Source: Butyrivibrio sp.
GTDB taxonomy: Bacteria; Bacillota; Clostridia; Lachnospirales; Lachnospiraceae
Reading direction: 5' to 3'
NCBI GenBank assembly: GCA_023664865.1
Contig: JAMPEU010000010.1
Location: 1 to 64,000 of the forward strand
DNA length: 64,000 bases
The notes below the pieces were generated by a model, which saw only the letters and a program-made list of their open reading frames with translations, did not search any database and was not told the origin of the DNA. Made by a program: the position numbers and the translations under genes. Of the stretch, positions 26,473 through 34,661 are shown one piece after another. Numbering within the stretch: the first letter of the stretch is position 1; every line of letters begins with the position of its first letter.

Positions 26473-27525
26473 ATGAGCCGTAACAAAAAAGAAAATACTA
26501 AGGAGCAAAATATTCAAGAGACAAGTATGCCGGAGCAAAATATAGATGCCGATGAAGATATTGAGGCCAAAAAGCCCGCCTTTCGGATAAATGCACATGT
26601 CATATTCATATCCGTAATTGTCCTTATTTTTGCTATTATCGTTTTTAGGCTTTATAAGTGGAATAAAGGAGTCCAGTCCAGTTACGATCCCAACGCTGAT
26701 ATAGAGGTCATAGAGCTTGAGCCGTTAGACATTATCATTCCGATGGATCCCGACAATTTAGAGGGGCATGAGGACGATGGCGTTACCACTATCCTCTGTC
26801 TGGGAAATGACACGTTTTTCCAGAATAAAGGCGAAAAGAACGGGCTTGCGGAATTAATTGCCGCCAAGACCGGCGCGACAGTCTACAACGGTTCTTTTGG
26901 CGGTTCGTGCATCGCCGCTTCAAGCACTACCTATAGCGATGAAGAATGGCTTGACGCTTTTAGCATGCCGTATTTGTCACAGGCAATATGTAACGGTGAT
27001 TTTTCCACACTAAAAAGCATAGCCGAACTCCATAGCGGCGAAGCTGACTTTGTTCCTACGATAGAAATGTTTGAAAACCTTGACATGGATTCCGTTGACA
27101 TTATATGTATAATGTACGACGCCAGCGACTATCTTAAGCAAAGGGGCTGCGACGACCCGAATAACCCTTATTCCATAGTCGCATATACCGGAGCTTTAAA
27201 CTTTGCCCTTTCCAACATTCGGGAGACATATCCCTTTATAAGGATTGTCATTATGTCGCACCCATTCTGTCTTACCGAAGACGGTGAAAGCGGCCGCGTC
27301 GCTAATTTAGGCAACGGTACGGTATACCATTATTTTTTGAAAGAAATAGATGTTTCGCAATCTCACGGAGCTTCCATAATAGATAACTACTATGGCTCCA
27401 TCAGTGAGGCGAATTATTCAGAATATCTAATTGATAATATCCATCTGAACGATAAAGGGCGGGAGTTGATTGCCCAACGCTTTAAAGACTGTATTTTCGG
27501 TAATGACGGGGATGATGAAAAATAA
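26473..27525 (+). CDS. Membrane-anchored SGNH/GDSL-hydrolase-like protein
   Basis: 350 residues from ATG 26473, preceded by AAAGGAG at a long 12-nt distance; the open frame reaches further upstream without a better site. The protein has a charged cytoplasmic tail (1-40), one membrane helix (41-61) and an extracellular domain. That domain has the order of SGNH esterase blocks: LGND at 110-113 where GDS is usual, NGSFGG at 139-144 (the Gly block) and DNIHLNDKG near the C-terminus (catalytic Asp/His block). The usual nucleophile Ser is Asn here, so it may be inactive or belong to a divergent subfamily with a GND start. Relatives remove or add O-acetyl groups on surface sugars. It is convergent with the next gene, with only 5 bp between stops. 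Confidence 0.65.
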   Translation: MSRNKKENTKEQNIQETSMPEQNIDADEDIEAKKPAFRINAHVIFISVIVLIFAIIVFRLYKWNKGVQSSYDPNADIEVIELEPLDIIIPMDPDNLEGHEDDGVTTILCLGNDTFFQNKGEKNGLAELIAAKTGATVYNGSFGGSCIAASSTTYSDEEWLDAFSMPYLSQAICNGDFSTLKSIAELHSGEADFVPTIEMFENLDMDSVDIICIMYDASDYLKQRGCDDPNNPYSIVAYTGALNFALSNIRETYPFIRIVIMSHPFCLTEDGESGRVANLGNGTVYHYFLKEIDVSQSHGASIIDNYYGSISEANYSEYLIDNIHLNDKGRELIAQRFKDCIFGNDGDDEK

Positions 27526-27530
27526 CCATT

Positions 27531-28301
27531 CTATTTAAAGACGTCCAAGTCCTTATAAATCATATAATTGGCAGTCTGTGCGAACAGTTCAAATCCATAA
27601 TCGGTAAGCGGCTCGCTAAGCTGCCTGTCCTTGCGCAGGACCACATACAGACAATAGCTGTCCCTTGTCAGTTCTACAAATGAGGGAGTTTCTATAACTT
27701 CAGACTGCTCCATAACCTTATATAAATCGCTTTGGAAATTCCATCTTGCAATCAGCATCTCCCTGCCATACGGCAGGGCGATTCTATCCGTATATTGTCT
27801 GATAAAATGAATCATTTCCGCCGGAACCACCGCCATTATGCGCCCTCCCTCGCCGGGATCCATCAATTCCGCCGCCTCGACAACTTCATTCGGTATATGA
27901 TAGAGATTTTCCGCCTTAGTAATATTCACACTGTTGTAAACAAAGCTCCCGCATGAGATTATTGCCACGCACATAACCGCCAGCATAAGCTTTCTGTATT
28001 TTCCACACAGTTTCATCGCGCCATATGCGCTTATCAAGCTCATCTGCAGCAGCCACAGCAGCCGGTAGTATGTTTCCTCTTCATTGAGCAGCAAAGTAAA
28101 TAACATGCGGAACGGCGGACAGAAAAAACATACAAGCAGCACTGTCGGAACATATACAAAAAGAGTGCGGAACAATTTATTTTTTTCTGCTTTCCACAGA
28201 TAAAGCAGGAAAAACAAATAGATGCCAAACAGATACTTATTCTGTCCGTATCCGACATAATTCTTAAATATATTAACGCTTTCCAAGAATATATCCCACA
28301 T
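27531..28301 (-). CDS. Multi-spanning membrane protein of unknown function
   Basis: 256 residues with about four hydrophobic segments in the first half (20-40, 48-70, 82-100, 108-125) and a soluble, probably extracytoplasmic C-terminal half (about 130-256). The latter holds EVVEAAELMDPGEGG and FIRQYTDRIALPYGR. I do not recognise the family. AGGAG lies 8 nt before the ATG, 20 nt after the stop of the preceding membrane protein, so it is the last gene of the ugd operon. It could be the natural C-terminal partner of that protein, since longer relatives of the first gene might hold both halves, but the good binding site argues for two separate genes. Confidence 0.6.
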   Translation of the reverse strand: MWDIFLESVNIFKNYVGYGQNKYLFGIYLFFLLYLWKAEKNKLFRTLFVYVPTVLLVCFFCPPFRMLFTLLLNEEETYYRLLWLLQMSLISAYGAMKLCGKYRKLMLAVMCVAIISCGSFVYNSVNITKAENLYHIPNEVVEAAELMDPGEGGRIMAVVPAEMIHFIRQYTDRIALPYGREMLIARWNFQSDLYKVMEQSEVIETPSFVELTRDSYCLYVVLRKDRQLSEPLTDYGFELFAQTANYMIYKDLDVFK

Positions 28302-28321
28302 GTGAACCGCTCCTAATCAAT

Positions 28322-29407
28322 CTATATTAACGCAAGGTAAATAACGACATAAACCGCGCTGGGAATACAGGTAAGCCCCAGTTTAAGCAATATCTTCGCA
28401 TTGCGCTCCACTATCGCAAAACATAGCGCCGCTACGGCAAGCAGAATTGCTAAAATAAAGACGGCAAGCGAACTGCATATCCCGGTCGCCATATTAAGGC
28501 AGACTAACATTATCCACAAGCCCTCACTATGTCCCCCTTTATCCGTTTTCCTACTAAATATCCATAACAGCAATAGAAACATCATCGGAATTATAACGCT
28601 GCATACCACTGCCTTGCCCTGCCATGTGCGCGTCAGGAAAAAAGTTTCATTAGTATAAATCGAAACATTGCCGAACATCTGAAACATTCCCATGATAATC
28701 ATAAAAACAGGAATGTTCTCTTTCCGGTCAGCAAAGAGAACTTTTGCAATCTCATAATAGATAATATAACTAAGCGGTATCAGTATAAGCGGCATAACCA
28801 CATGAGATACTATGGTCGCATGAATATCCGACCTGACAGCCACGAAAGCAACCCACATGGGAAATACCGCCAGCGCATGTCTGGCGTCCAATGAAGTCGT
28901 CCAGCCCGTATACGGCAGATATTTATACATGGTTCCGGTCTGCTGTGAAATCAGCGAGTGTACCACATAATAGGCATCGTCGCCATCAAACGAAACCCTT
29001 GTCACAGCCATATAAAGCTGAAATCCTACCAGCGCAAGAAACAGCAGCCACTCGACTTTAGTTTCTATATCATGCTTTAAAAACGAAGGGATATCGGAGA
29101 ATTTAAGCTTAAGCTTAAAGCCGGTATTATTTTTTCTTATGTCAAGAAACCGCATGCCGACGCCCAGCGCGGCAAAGAGAATGGAAATCACAGTAAACCA
29201 TCTTACCACAAATGTAAAATTAGCATCTTGAATCCAAATCACAGCGGGAATGGTAATCACTTCAAATGACGCCCACATAAGCAGATAGCCCGCAAGCAAA
29301 ATCACTCCCGGGTTATTTTTTTTATCCGATATGAAATTAACCGGCGCCATACCGATGCAAAACGGAATGACTAAAAGCCAGAAAATAATGCCGATTATAT
29401 GTGCCAT
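28322..29407 (-). CDS. DUF6077-like multi-spanning membrane protein
   Basis: 361 residues from ATG 29407, 4 nt after the GtrA stop (AAGGTG lies 12 nt upstream). About ten hydrophobic segments. A loop with FDGDDAYYVVHSL after a mid-protein helix resembles the acidic first-loop motif of GT-C glycosyltransferases. The overall look is of the DUF6077 proteins common in Lachnospiraceae surface-sugar clusters (my recollection, not checked). Placement right after ugd, the epimerase and GtrA suggests it uses or moves a lipid-linked uronic acid or related sugar. The assignment to glycosyl transfer is inference. Confidence 0.6.
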   Translation of the reverse strand: MAHIIGIIFWLLVIPFCIGMAPVNFISDKKNNPGVILLAGYLLMWASFEVITIPAVIWIQDANFTFVVRWFTVISILFAALGVGMRFLDIRKNNTGFKLKLKFSDIPSFLKHDIETKVEWLLFLALVGFQLYMAVTRVSFDGDDAYYVVHSLISQQTGTMYKYLPYTGWTTSLDARHALAVFPMWVAFVAVRSDIHATIVSHVVMPLILIPLSYIIYYEIAKVLFADRKENIPVFMIIMGMFQMFGNVSIYTNETFFLTRTWQGKAVVCSVIIPMMFLLLLWIFSRKTDKGGHSEGLWIMLVCLNMATGICSSLAVFILAILLAVAALCFAIVERNAKILLKLGLTCIPSAVYVVIYLALI

Positions 29408-29411
29408 AAAG

Positions 29412-29867
29412 CTAAATTGCACCTTCTTTTCCCACTTTTTTAAATACAAAAAACTTTTGCCCGAAAAAGTTCATCGCGGTAAACAATACCATGCCGACTA
29501 TTATTGCAATATTCTCCACAACCACTACAGGCTGTGATGACAAGACATATCTTACCAACGGTTTCGCCACGCCATACGCAATCAAATAACATACGACGAT
29601 ATTAACCGCAAACCTGACCGGCAGCCATTTGTCGCGGTCTTTTTCTTCTACCTTAAAAGTAACTTTAGCATTGGCAAAATATGAAAATACGCCGCCTATG
29701 AAGTAGGATATTCCGCTTGATGCCCAATAATTGAAATGGATAAGGTTATATAATATCTCTATTATTATAAGCCCCATCAACGTATTGATAACGCCGACTA
29801 TGCAGAAATGAATCACTTCCATTATAAAAGTCTTATTTTTTTCATATAACTGTTTCAATTTACCCAT
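29412..29867 (-). CDS. GtrA-like flippase family protein
   Basis: 151 residues with four membrane segments, in the usual GtrA layout: a basic N-terminus, HFCIVGVINTLMGLIIIE as helix 1, YFIGGVFSYFANAKVTF as helix 2 and its loop, and TAMNFFGQKFFVF at the end. GtrA proteins move polyprenyl-phosphate-linked sugars across the membrane for GT-C enzymes to use outside. The start at ATG 29867 is 8 nt after AAGGTG and overlaps the stop of the epimerase gene (ends 29870) closely. Its presence here suggests that UDP-uronate-derived or other sugars are moved to the outer face. Confidence 0.85.
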   Translation of the reverse strand: MGKLKQLYEKNKTFIMEVIHFCIVGVINTLMGLIIIEILYNLIHFNYWASSGISYFIGGVFSYFANAKVTFKVEEKDRDKWLPVRFAVNIVVCYLIAYGVAKPLVRYVLSSQPVVVVENIAIIVGMVLFTAMNFFGQKFFVFKKVGKEGAI

Positions 29868-29869
29868 TA

Positions 29870-30868
29870 TCAATTCACCTTATAATACTCCCTATACCAT
29901 GAGACGAAACCGCTAAGCCCGTCCTCTATAGTAGTATCCGGTTTAAAGTCATAATCATTCATCAAGCCGCTTACATCGGCATATGTCTGATACACATCGC
30001 CCGGCTGCATCGGAAGAAATTCTTTGACCGCCGTTCTTCCAAGACACTTCTCCAACGTCTCAATAAAATCCATCAGCTTCTCAGGCTTATTATTGCCGAT
30101 ATTGTACAGCCTGCTGCTCGCTCCTTTAGCGTCAGTCTCAGGCGGATTGCACAGAATATTCTCAATCCCCTTGACAATATCGTCAATATAGGTAAAATCG
30201 CGGTACATATCGCCCTGATTATATATTTGAATGGGTTCGCCCGCCAATATCTTCTTGGTAAATTTAAAATATGCCATATCAGGTCTTCCAAAAGGACCGT
30301 AAACGGTAAAAAAGCGAAGCCCCGTAACAGGAATCTTATACAGCTTGCTATAGGCATAAGCCATCAGTTCATTGGATTTCTTCGTTGCCGCGTACAGACT
30401 CACAGGCTCGTCCACCTTATCTTCCGTAGAAAAAGGAACCTTGTCGTTGCCGCCGTAGACGGAACTGGACGAGGCATATACGAGATGCTCTACCGGAAAA
30501 TAACGACAGCTTTCCAGTATGTTAAAAAATCCGACCATATTTGACTGTATATAGGCATCAGGATTATCAATACTGTAGCGCACGCCTGCCTGCGCCCCCA
30601 GATTCACTGCTATCTGAGGCTGATGCTCCTTGAAAATCCGCATCATTTCCTGCTTGTCCGCCAAATCGCCCTTAATGAACGTATATTTGTCATACTGCTG
30701 CAGGATTTCCAATCTGTCTTCCTTCAGCTTAACGTCATAATAATCATTCATATTATCCAGCCCAATGACTGACGCGCCCTGCTCCAACAGCCTTTTAGAC
30801 AGATGAAAACCGATAAATCCGGCACCGCCGGTAATGAAATATTTCTTATTTATATCCAACGAATTCAT
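29870..30868 (-). CDS. UDP-glucuronate 4-epimerase
   Basis: Interconverts UDP-glucuronate and UDP-galacturonate. 332 residues, extended SDR: NAD site GGAGFIGFHLS, LDNMNDYYD, NLGAQAGVRYS, the catalytic YAATKKSNE (Tyr-x3-Lys) and RFFTVYGPFGRPDMA, the last strongly typical of the UDP-glucuronate epimerase group. The start at 30868 is 6 nt after AGGAG; an upstream in-frame start lacks a site. It follows ugd by 16 nt, so the two enzymes form a two-step route from UDP-glucose to UDP-galacturonate. Confidence 0.93.
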   Translation of the reverse strand: MNSLDINKKYFITGGAGFIGFHLSKRLLEQGASVIGLDNMNDYYDVKLKEDRLEILQQYDKYTFIKGDLADKQEMMRIFKEHQPQIAVNLGAQAGVRYSIDNPDAYIQSNMVGFFNILESCRYFPVEHLVYASSSSVYGGNDKVPFSTEDKVDEPVSLYAATKKSNELMAYAYSKLYKIPVTGLRFFTVYGPFGRPDMAYFKFTKKILAGEPIQIYNQGDMYRDFTYIDDIVKGIENILCNPPETDAKGASSRLYNIGNNKPEKLMDFIETLEKCLGRTAVKEFLPMQPGDVYQTYADVSGLMNDYDFKPDTTIEDGLSGFVSWYREYYKVN

Positions 30869-30884
30869 ATATGCTCCTGACCGG

Positions 30885-32195
30885 TCAACGACCAATACTG
30901 TAATACTCGACTCCTGCGTCCTTCATTTCCTTAACGCCGAACACATTTCTTCCGTCATACACGAGCGGAGTTCTCATCAGTTCTTTAAATTCTGCAGCTT
31001 TGAGCGCTTTTATTTCGTCCCATTCGGTAAAAACAAAGCATATGTTGGCAGCTTTCAATGCCTCCTGCGGAGAATCTACATAGTGTATAGAGCCTTTCAA
31101 ATTGCCGCCCTCAGGATAACGCGCCTGAAAGTTCTTAGCTGCAACAGGATCATAAGCATATATATCCGCGCCGTTTTCTAACAGCAGCCTCACATTATCC
31201 AAGGACGGCGCTTCCCTCAAATCATCAGTTCCCGGTTTAAAGGCAAGTCCCAAAACCGCTGTCCGCAGATTCTGGAAAGTAATCATGCGGTCGCTTGCCT
31301 TCTTATAAAGCCTGGTTTTCTGCTCCGCATTTACATCCACTGCCGCCTCTACGGTGCGCAGCGTATATCCGTGCTGATGCGCCAGATACTTTAACGCCTT
31401 GGTATCCTTAGGGAAACAGCTGCCGCCATATCCGATTCCGGCATTCAGGAATTTGGAGCCTATACGGGCGTCATAGCTCATTCCTTCCGCTACCGCATCA
31501 ATATCTGCGCCTACCAGTTCGCACAGATTAGCTATATCGTTCATATATGAAATCTTCAGGGCCAGAAAATCGTTACATGCGTATTTAATCATTTCCGCCG
31601 AGCGTCTGTTTACTGATACAATCGGAATATTAAAAGGTTCATAGATTTTCTTCAATGTGCTTTCAGCTTCCTTACTCTCTGTCCCTATTATAATTCTTGC
31701 CGCGTACAATGTATCGTGTACCGCAGAACCCTGCGCCAAAAATTCAGGATTGGAAGCGACCTCTACCTTTACGTCCCTTACTAAAAAGTCGTGTATAAAT
31801 TGCTCCACCTTATCGTTTGTACCCACTGGAACCGTAGACTTTACGACCACCAGACAGTCCTTCTCCACGGATTCCGCAATCTGTCTGGACACAGTCGCTA
31901 TATAGCTTAAATTGGCAGAACCGTCGCTTTGCTCAGGCGTGCCTACGCCGATAAAAATCGCATCGGCATCCCTATAGGCATCCTGATAATCAGTCGTAAA
32001 GCTGAGTCTGCCCGCTGCTATGTTCTTCTTCATGAGTTCCTGAAGACCTTCTTCATATATCGGAGTCACGCCCGACTCCATCAATTTTACTTTCTTCTCA
32101 TCAACATCGACGCAGGTTACATCGTGTCCTTTTTCCGCCAGACATACTCCCGAAACCAAGCCGACATATCCTGTGCCTGCTACCGTTATCTTCAT
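30885..32195 (-). CDS. ugd: UDP-glucose 6-dehydrogenase
   Basis: Oxidises UDP-glucose to UDP-glucuronate with two NAD. 436 residues, normal length. N-terminal GTGYVGLVSG dinucleotide site, central helix with FLALKISYMNDIANLCE, catalytic Cys in GYGGSCFPKDTKAL, and the C-terminal UDP-binding domain beginning at LGLAFKPGTDD. GGGAG precedes the ATG. It is first in a five-gene operon and is separated from the upstream kinase gene by a bidirectional hairpin; its promoter must lie in the short stretch 32196-32249, where I see no convincing -35/-10 pair. Confidence 0.96.
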   Translation of the reverse strand: MKITVAGTGYVGLVSGVCLAEKGHDVTCVDVDEKKVKLMESGVTPIYEEGLQELMKKNIAAGRLSFTTDYQDAYRDADAIFIGVGTPEQSDGSANLSYIATVSRQIAESVEKDCLVVVKSTVPVGTNDKVEQFIHDFLVRDVKVEVASNPEFLAQGSAVHDTLYAARIIIGTESKEAESTLKKIYEPFNIPIVSVNRRSAEMIKYACNDFLALKISYMNDIANLCELVGADIDAVAEGMSYDARIGSKFLNAGIGYGGSCFPKDTKALKYLAHQHGYTLRTVEAAVDVNAEQKTRLYKKASDRMITFQNLRTAVLGLAFKPGTDDLREAPSLDNVRLLLENGADIYAYDPVAAKNFQARYPEGGNLKGSIHYVDSPQEALKAANICFVFTEWDEIKALKAAEFKELMRTPLVYDGRNVFGVKEMKDAGVEYYSIGR

Positions 32196-32249
32196 TTAAT
32201 CATTATACTCCCTTCTCAACCTGTGAATATTATTATGCAATATAAAAAT

Positions 32250-32279
32250 AAGATAAAATTCCTATAAGAATTTTACCTT
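32250..32279 (-). terminator. Terminator between the AgrC-like kinase and ugd
   Basis: A 12-bp stem with one mismatch (32250-32261 with 32268-32279) and a 6-nt loop, followed on the minus strand by ATTTTTAT. The plus side is also T-rich, so it may work both ways. Confidence 0.65.
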
Positions 32280-32319
32280 ATTTTATATCAATATGCAATG
32301 AGCAATTGCACCCGCCATA

Positions 32320-33645
32320 TTATTTTGGCAGCAAATGCAAGTATGCAGAAACAGAATCCGCCTGATGTTCAGAGCCTTCATATTCGTCCTCAGCCGGCAA
32401 AATCACATCAACGACATATCTGCCGCTGCTTTTATTATTCTCAATAATTCCGCCATATTTTCTTACAATGCCTTGCACGCTGTTTAACCCAATGCCATGC
32501 TTATTGCCTATCTGTTCCATGCTTTTTTCTATAGTCTTCCCCATGCCCCGCCTACTGTCATAGTCATTTTCAAGATGTATGACAATATGCCCGCCTTCTC
32601 TCGCCGTTTTCATACTAAGAAGAATCCCATCCTGTTTGCCGGCGCGTTTCTGCGCGTCTATGGCATTATCCAGTAAATTGCCTATAAGGGCTACAAGGTC
32701 AAGGTCTTCCATATTCCGAAAGCGCAAGGGTTCAATAACCTCTATATCCAGAGGGACGCAATTATCGTCAGCATATCCCTTTCTTTCCAGCAACAGTGCA
32801 TTCAACACCTTATTACTGCATATTATCCCCTTCTCTATATTGCCAATGCCAATTCTCATTTGAGCAATAATGCTGCCTATGTTTTCGCAATCCCCTTCTT
32901 CCGCCAACGCCGCCACTGCCCTCATTTGATGCCTCATATCATGTATAAATGTGTCATACTTTTCATGCAGTTCTTCCATATTCTGATAATACTCAGCAGT
33001 CTTTTCAAAATGAATGTTTATATTTTCAATTTCACGAGCTTTCATAATCGCCGCCCCAAATATCCAGTCCAAACAAACCATCGCCAAGACAGATATTATA
33101 AGCACAATCTCCGCTATAACAAAAGCGATGCCCATCCCGATACTCTTATCGAGTATGTCCTCCAAAATATAAAGACAGACAGCAAATCCGCATATGGCTG
33201 CCGAAATAAGCCCAAATATCAGGTCGTGTTCCCTTGAATAATTCATATTTATGGTAGAATTTTTCTTTGAAGCTGACAGTGACTTTACCAGATATAATAT
33301 AGCAATCAACAGAACGCTTTCCACCAAAAGCTCCAGCACGTCAATTGCGAAATGTCCCGACAGACATTCCACCGACAAGCAGATGGCATGATTAGCAATG
33401 GCATAGAAAAACAGCATTCCACGGTGTCCATTGAAAAGAATCATCGAAACAATAAGGCTGCATGCAATGCCCAATAACATGGAAAGCGTTGTGTTTTCCA
33501 TTCCGTTTAAAAAGCACCTGACAATAGAAACGAATAAAATAACGGCAGATATTATTTTATTGTTCAGTTGGCGATTGTTCACAAAGCCTTTTAACCATAT
33601 GTACAGAAACCCTGTCTCCAATAGAGCTGTCAATAACTTAAGCAT
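32320..33645 (-). CDS. AgrC-like GHKL sensor histidine kinase (kinase 1)
   Basis: 441 residues. About six membrane segments (1-200) are followed by a kinase core: H-box FIHDMRHQMR with His235, N-box GNLLDNAIDA and G-box NKHGIGLNSV. This is the HPK10 type that senses cyclic peptides. It is divergent from agrB with 277 bp between start codons, a region holding a LytTR-type direct repeat. AAGGGA lies about 10 nt before the ATG. It ends 40 nt before a terminator, so it is a single-gene unit. It is a natural candidate receptor for the peptide from agrD, but a second kinase at 34638-35942 competes for that role. Confidence 0.9.
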   Translation of the reverse strand: MLKLLTALLETGFLYIWLKGFVNNRQLNNKIISAVILFVSIVRCFLNGMENTTLSMLLGIACSLIVSMILFNGHRGMLFFYAIANHAICLSVECLSGHFAIDVLELLVESVLLIAILYLVKSLSASKKNSTINMNYSREHDLIFGLISAAICGFAVCLYILEDILDKSIGMGIAFVIAEIVLIISVLAMVCLDWIFGAAIMKAREIENINIHFEKTAEYYQNMEELHEKYDTFIHDMRHQMRAVAALAEEGDCENIGSIIAQMRIGIGNIEKGIICSNKVLNALLLERKGYADDNCVPLDIEVIEPLRFRNMEDLDLVALIGNLLDNAIDAQKRAGKQDGILLSMKTAREGGHIVIHLENDYDSRRGMGKTIEKSMEQIGNKHGIGLNSVQGIVRKYGGIIENNKSSGRYVVDVILPAEDEYEGSEHQADSVSAYLHLLPK

Positions 33646-33746
33646 TTCGCGGCATTCCCTTCATTCTTGTATACGATTTTCGCAATTACATAATATGTAT
33701 TTGGTTCTATATTGCCGCAAAATTTAGGGTTATTGGGGATATCCGC

Positions 33747-33776
33747 CCGAACCGTATATTTTTTATACCGAACGTG
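33747..33776. promoter_or_regulatory. LytTR/AgrA-type direct repeat operator
   Basis: On the minus strand, two 9-bp units, CACGTTCGG (33776-33768) and ACGGTTCGG (33755-33747), with starts exactly 21 bp apart (12-bp gap). Each fits the known LytTR half-site pattern at 8 of 9 positions. It lies about 100 bp before the kinase-1 start and about 147 bp before agrB. Binding by either LytTR regulator encoded nearby is inferred. Confidence 0.6.
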
Positions 33777-33922
33777 TCGCTAAATGTAAAAATTAGCAAT
33801 TTTAGTCAGTTTTTTGGAAATTTTTTCCACTTGAGAGCGAAATTTGTCATTTAAAGCTCAAAAAACGATTGTTGGGTATTTTTGTATTAGAATTAAAAAA
33901 ACATAAGGAAGGGGGCGCTCAT

Positions 33923-34495
33923 ATGGATGCTATTTTGAATAAGGTGCAAAAAGAATATGGATATTCTGACTATGAGATTAAGTTGATAAAGTTTTCCATC
34001 ACTGGAATCTTTTATGATTTGAGTAAAACATTAATATTTCTGATTTATTTCTCCGCTGTCGGCAAGTTCATGGAATTTATCTTTGCCGCAGTGCCGCTTA
34101 TACTGTTGCGCACCAAGACAGGCGGAATACATTTAAAGAAATACTGGTCGTGTTTCATGTTCTCGCTTATCTATTTCTTTGCAGTTATATATGCACTGCC
34201 TACATTAATAACAGTACATCCTCTGGTGGTGTATTTAATCTTATTAATATGTGCAGTTATGGATTATATGCTCGGTCCCAACACATTGAGCAAAAGACCT
34301 GCTCCGGCGGAAGATTTTATTAAGAAAGCAAAGATACAAAGCTTTCAAGTAATTTTCATTGTCGCAATACTGTTTTTTATCTTTCCTGATGTTCCTTATC
34401 TTATTGTTAGTTTTTGGACTGTCGTATTGCATACGGTTCAATTGTCTATAGCAAAATTATTAAAGGAGGTGAAACATCATGAAGAATTGGCTTAA
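33923..34495 (+). CDS. agrB: AgrB-family autoinducer peptide processing protease
   Basis: 190 residues from ATG 33923, 7 nt after AAGGAAGGGGG. About five to six membrane segments. The catalytic pair is His70 and Cys77 in GGIHLKKYWSC, with the same His-x6-Cys spacing as staphylococcal AgrB. A basic, proline-containing loop (LSKRPAPAEDF) follows, also typical. AgrB cuts the C-terminal tail from AgrD in the membrane and closes the (thio)lactone ring. Its last 17 nt overlap agrD. It lies between two GHKL kinases on the opposite strand. Confidence 0.93.
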   Translation: MDAILNKVQKEYGYSDYEIKLIKFSITGIFYDLSKTLIFLIYFSAVGKFMEFIFAAVPLILLRTKTGGIHLKKYWSCFMFSLIYFFAVIYALPTLITVHPLVVYLILLICAVMDYMLGPNTLSKRPAPAEDFIKKAKIQSFQVIFIVAILFFIFPDVPYLIVSFWTVVLHTVQLSIAKLLKEVKHHEELA

Positions 34496-34607
34496 GAGGA
34501 ATATGCCTACTATTTGTAGTCTTTGTCTTGGATATACAGTATGGTATCGTATTAGTTCATACAGTTTTGTTCTTTTTGGGGAGCCAGATTTCCCAGTTGA
34601 GGACTAA
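34479..34607 (+). CDS. agrD: AgrD-like cyclic lactone autoinducer precursor (42 residues)
   Basis: Short gene overlapping agrB by 17 nt, with a strong AAAGGAGGTG 8 nt before ATG 34479 and stop at 34605-34607. Residues 1-23 form a basic, hydrophobic leader (MKNWLKRNMP...). The tail GEPDFPVED (34-42) has the acidic, two-proline pattern of AgrD tails. Aligning that tail with Listeria-type precursors puts the AgrB cut before Gly34, so the five-residue ring would be Ser29-Phe-Val-Leu-Phe33. Ser at the ring position means a lactone rather than the commoner Cys thiolactone; the two Cys residues (13, 16) lie in the leader. A terminator follows at once. The family call rests on size, position and tail. 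Ring boundaries are inferred. Confidence 0.87.
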   Translation: MKNWLKRNMPTICSLCLGYTVWYRISSYSFVLFGEPDFPVED

Positions 34608-34618
34608 ACAGACCTCCC

Positions 34619-34661
34619 AAAGAGACAGGAATCTTCTTTATGGTTTCTGTCTCTTTATTTT
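34619..34661 (+). terminator. Terminator of agrBD
   Basis: Perfect 10-bp stem AAAGAGACAG / CTGTCTCTTT (34619-34628 with 34647-34656) followed by ATTTT, 12 nt after the agrD stop. It overlaps the 3' end of the convergent kinase gene. Confidence 0.8.

Noticed and set aside
27526-27530. Terminator between the convergent SGNH-like gene and the membrane-protein gene
   Set aside because: Only 5 bp separate the stops and no stem-loop with a U-tract is seen.
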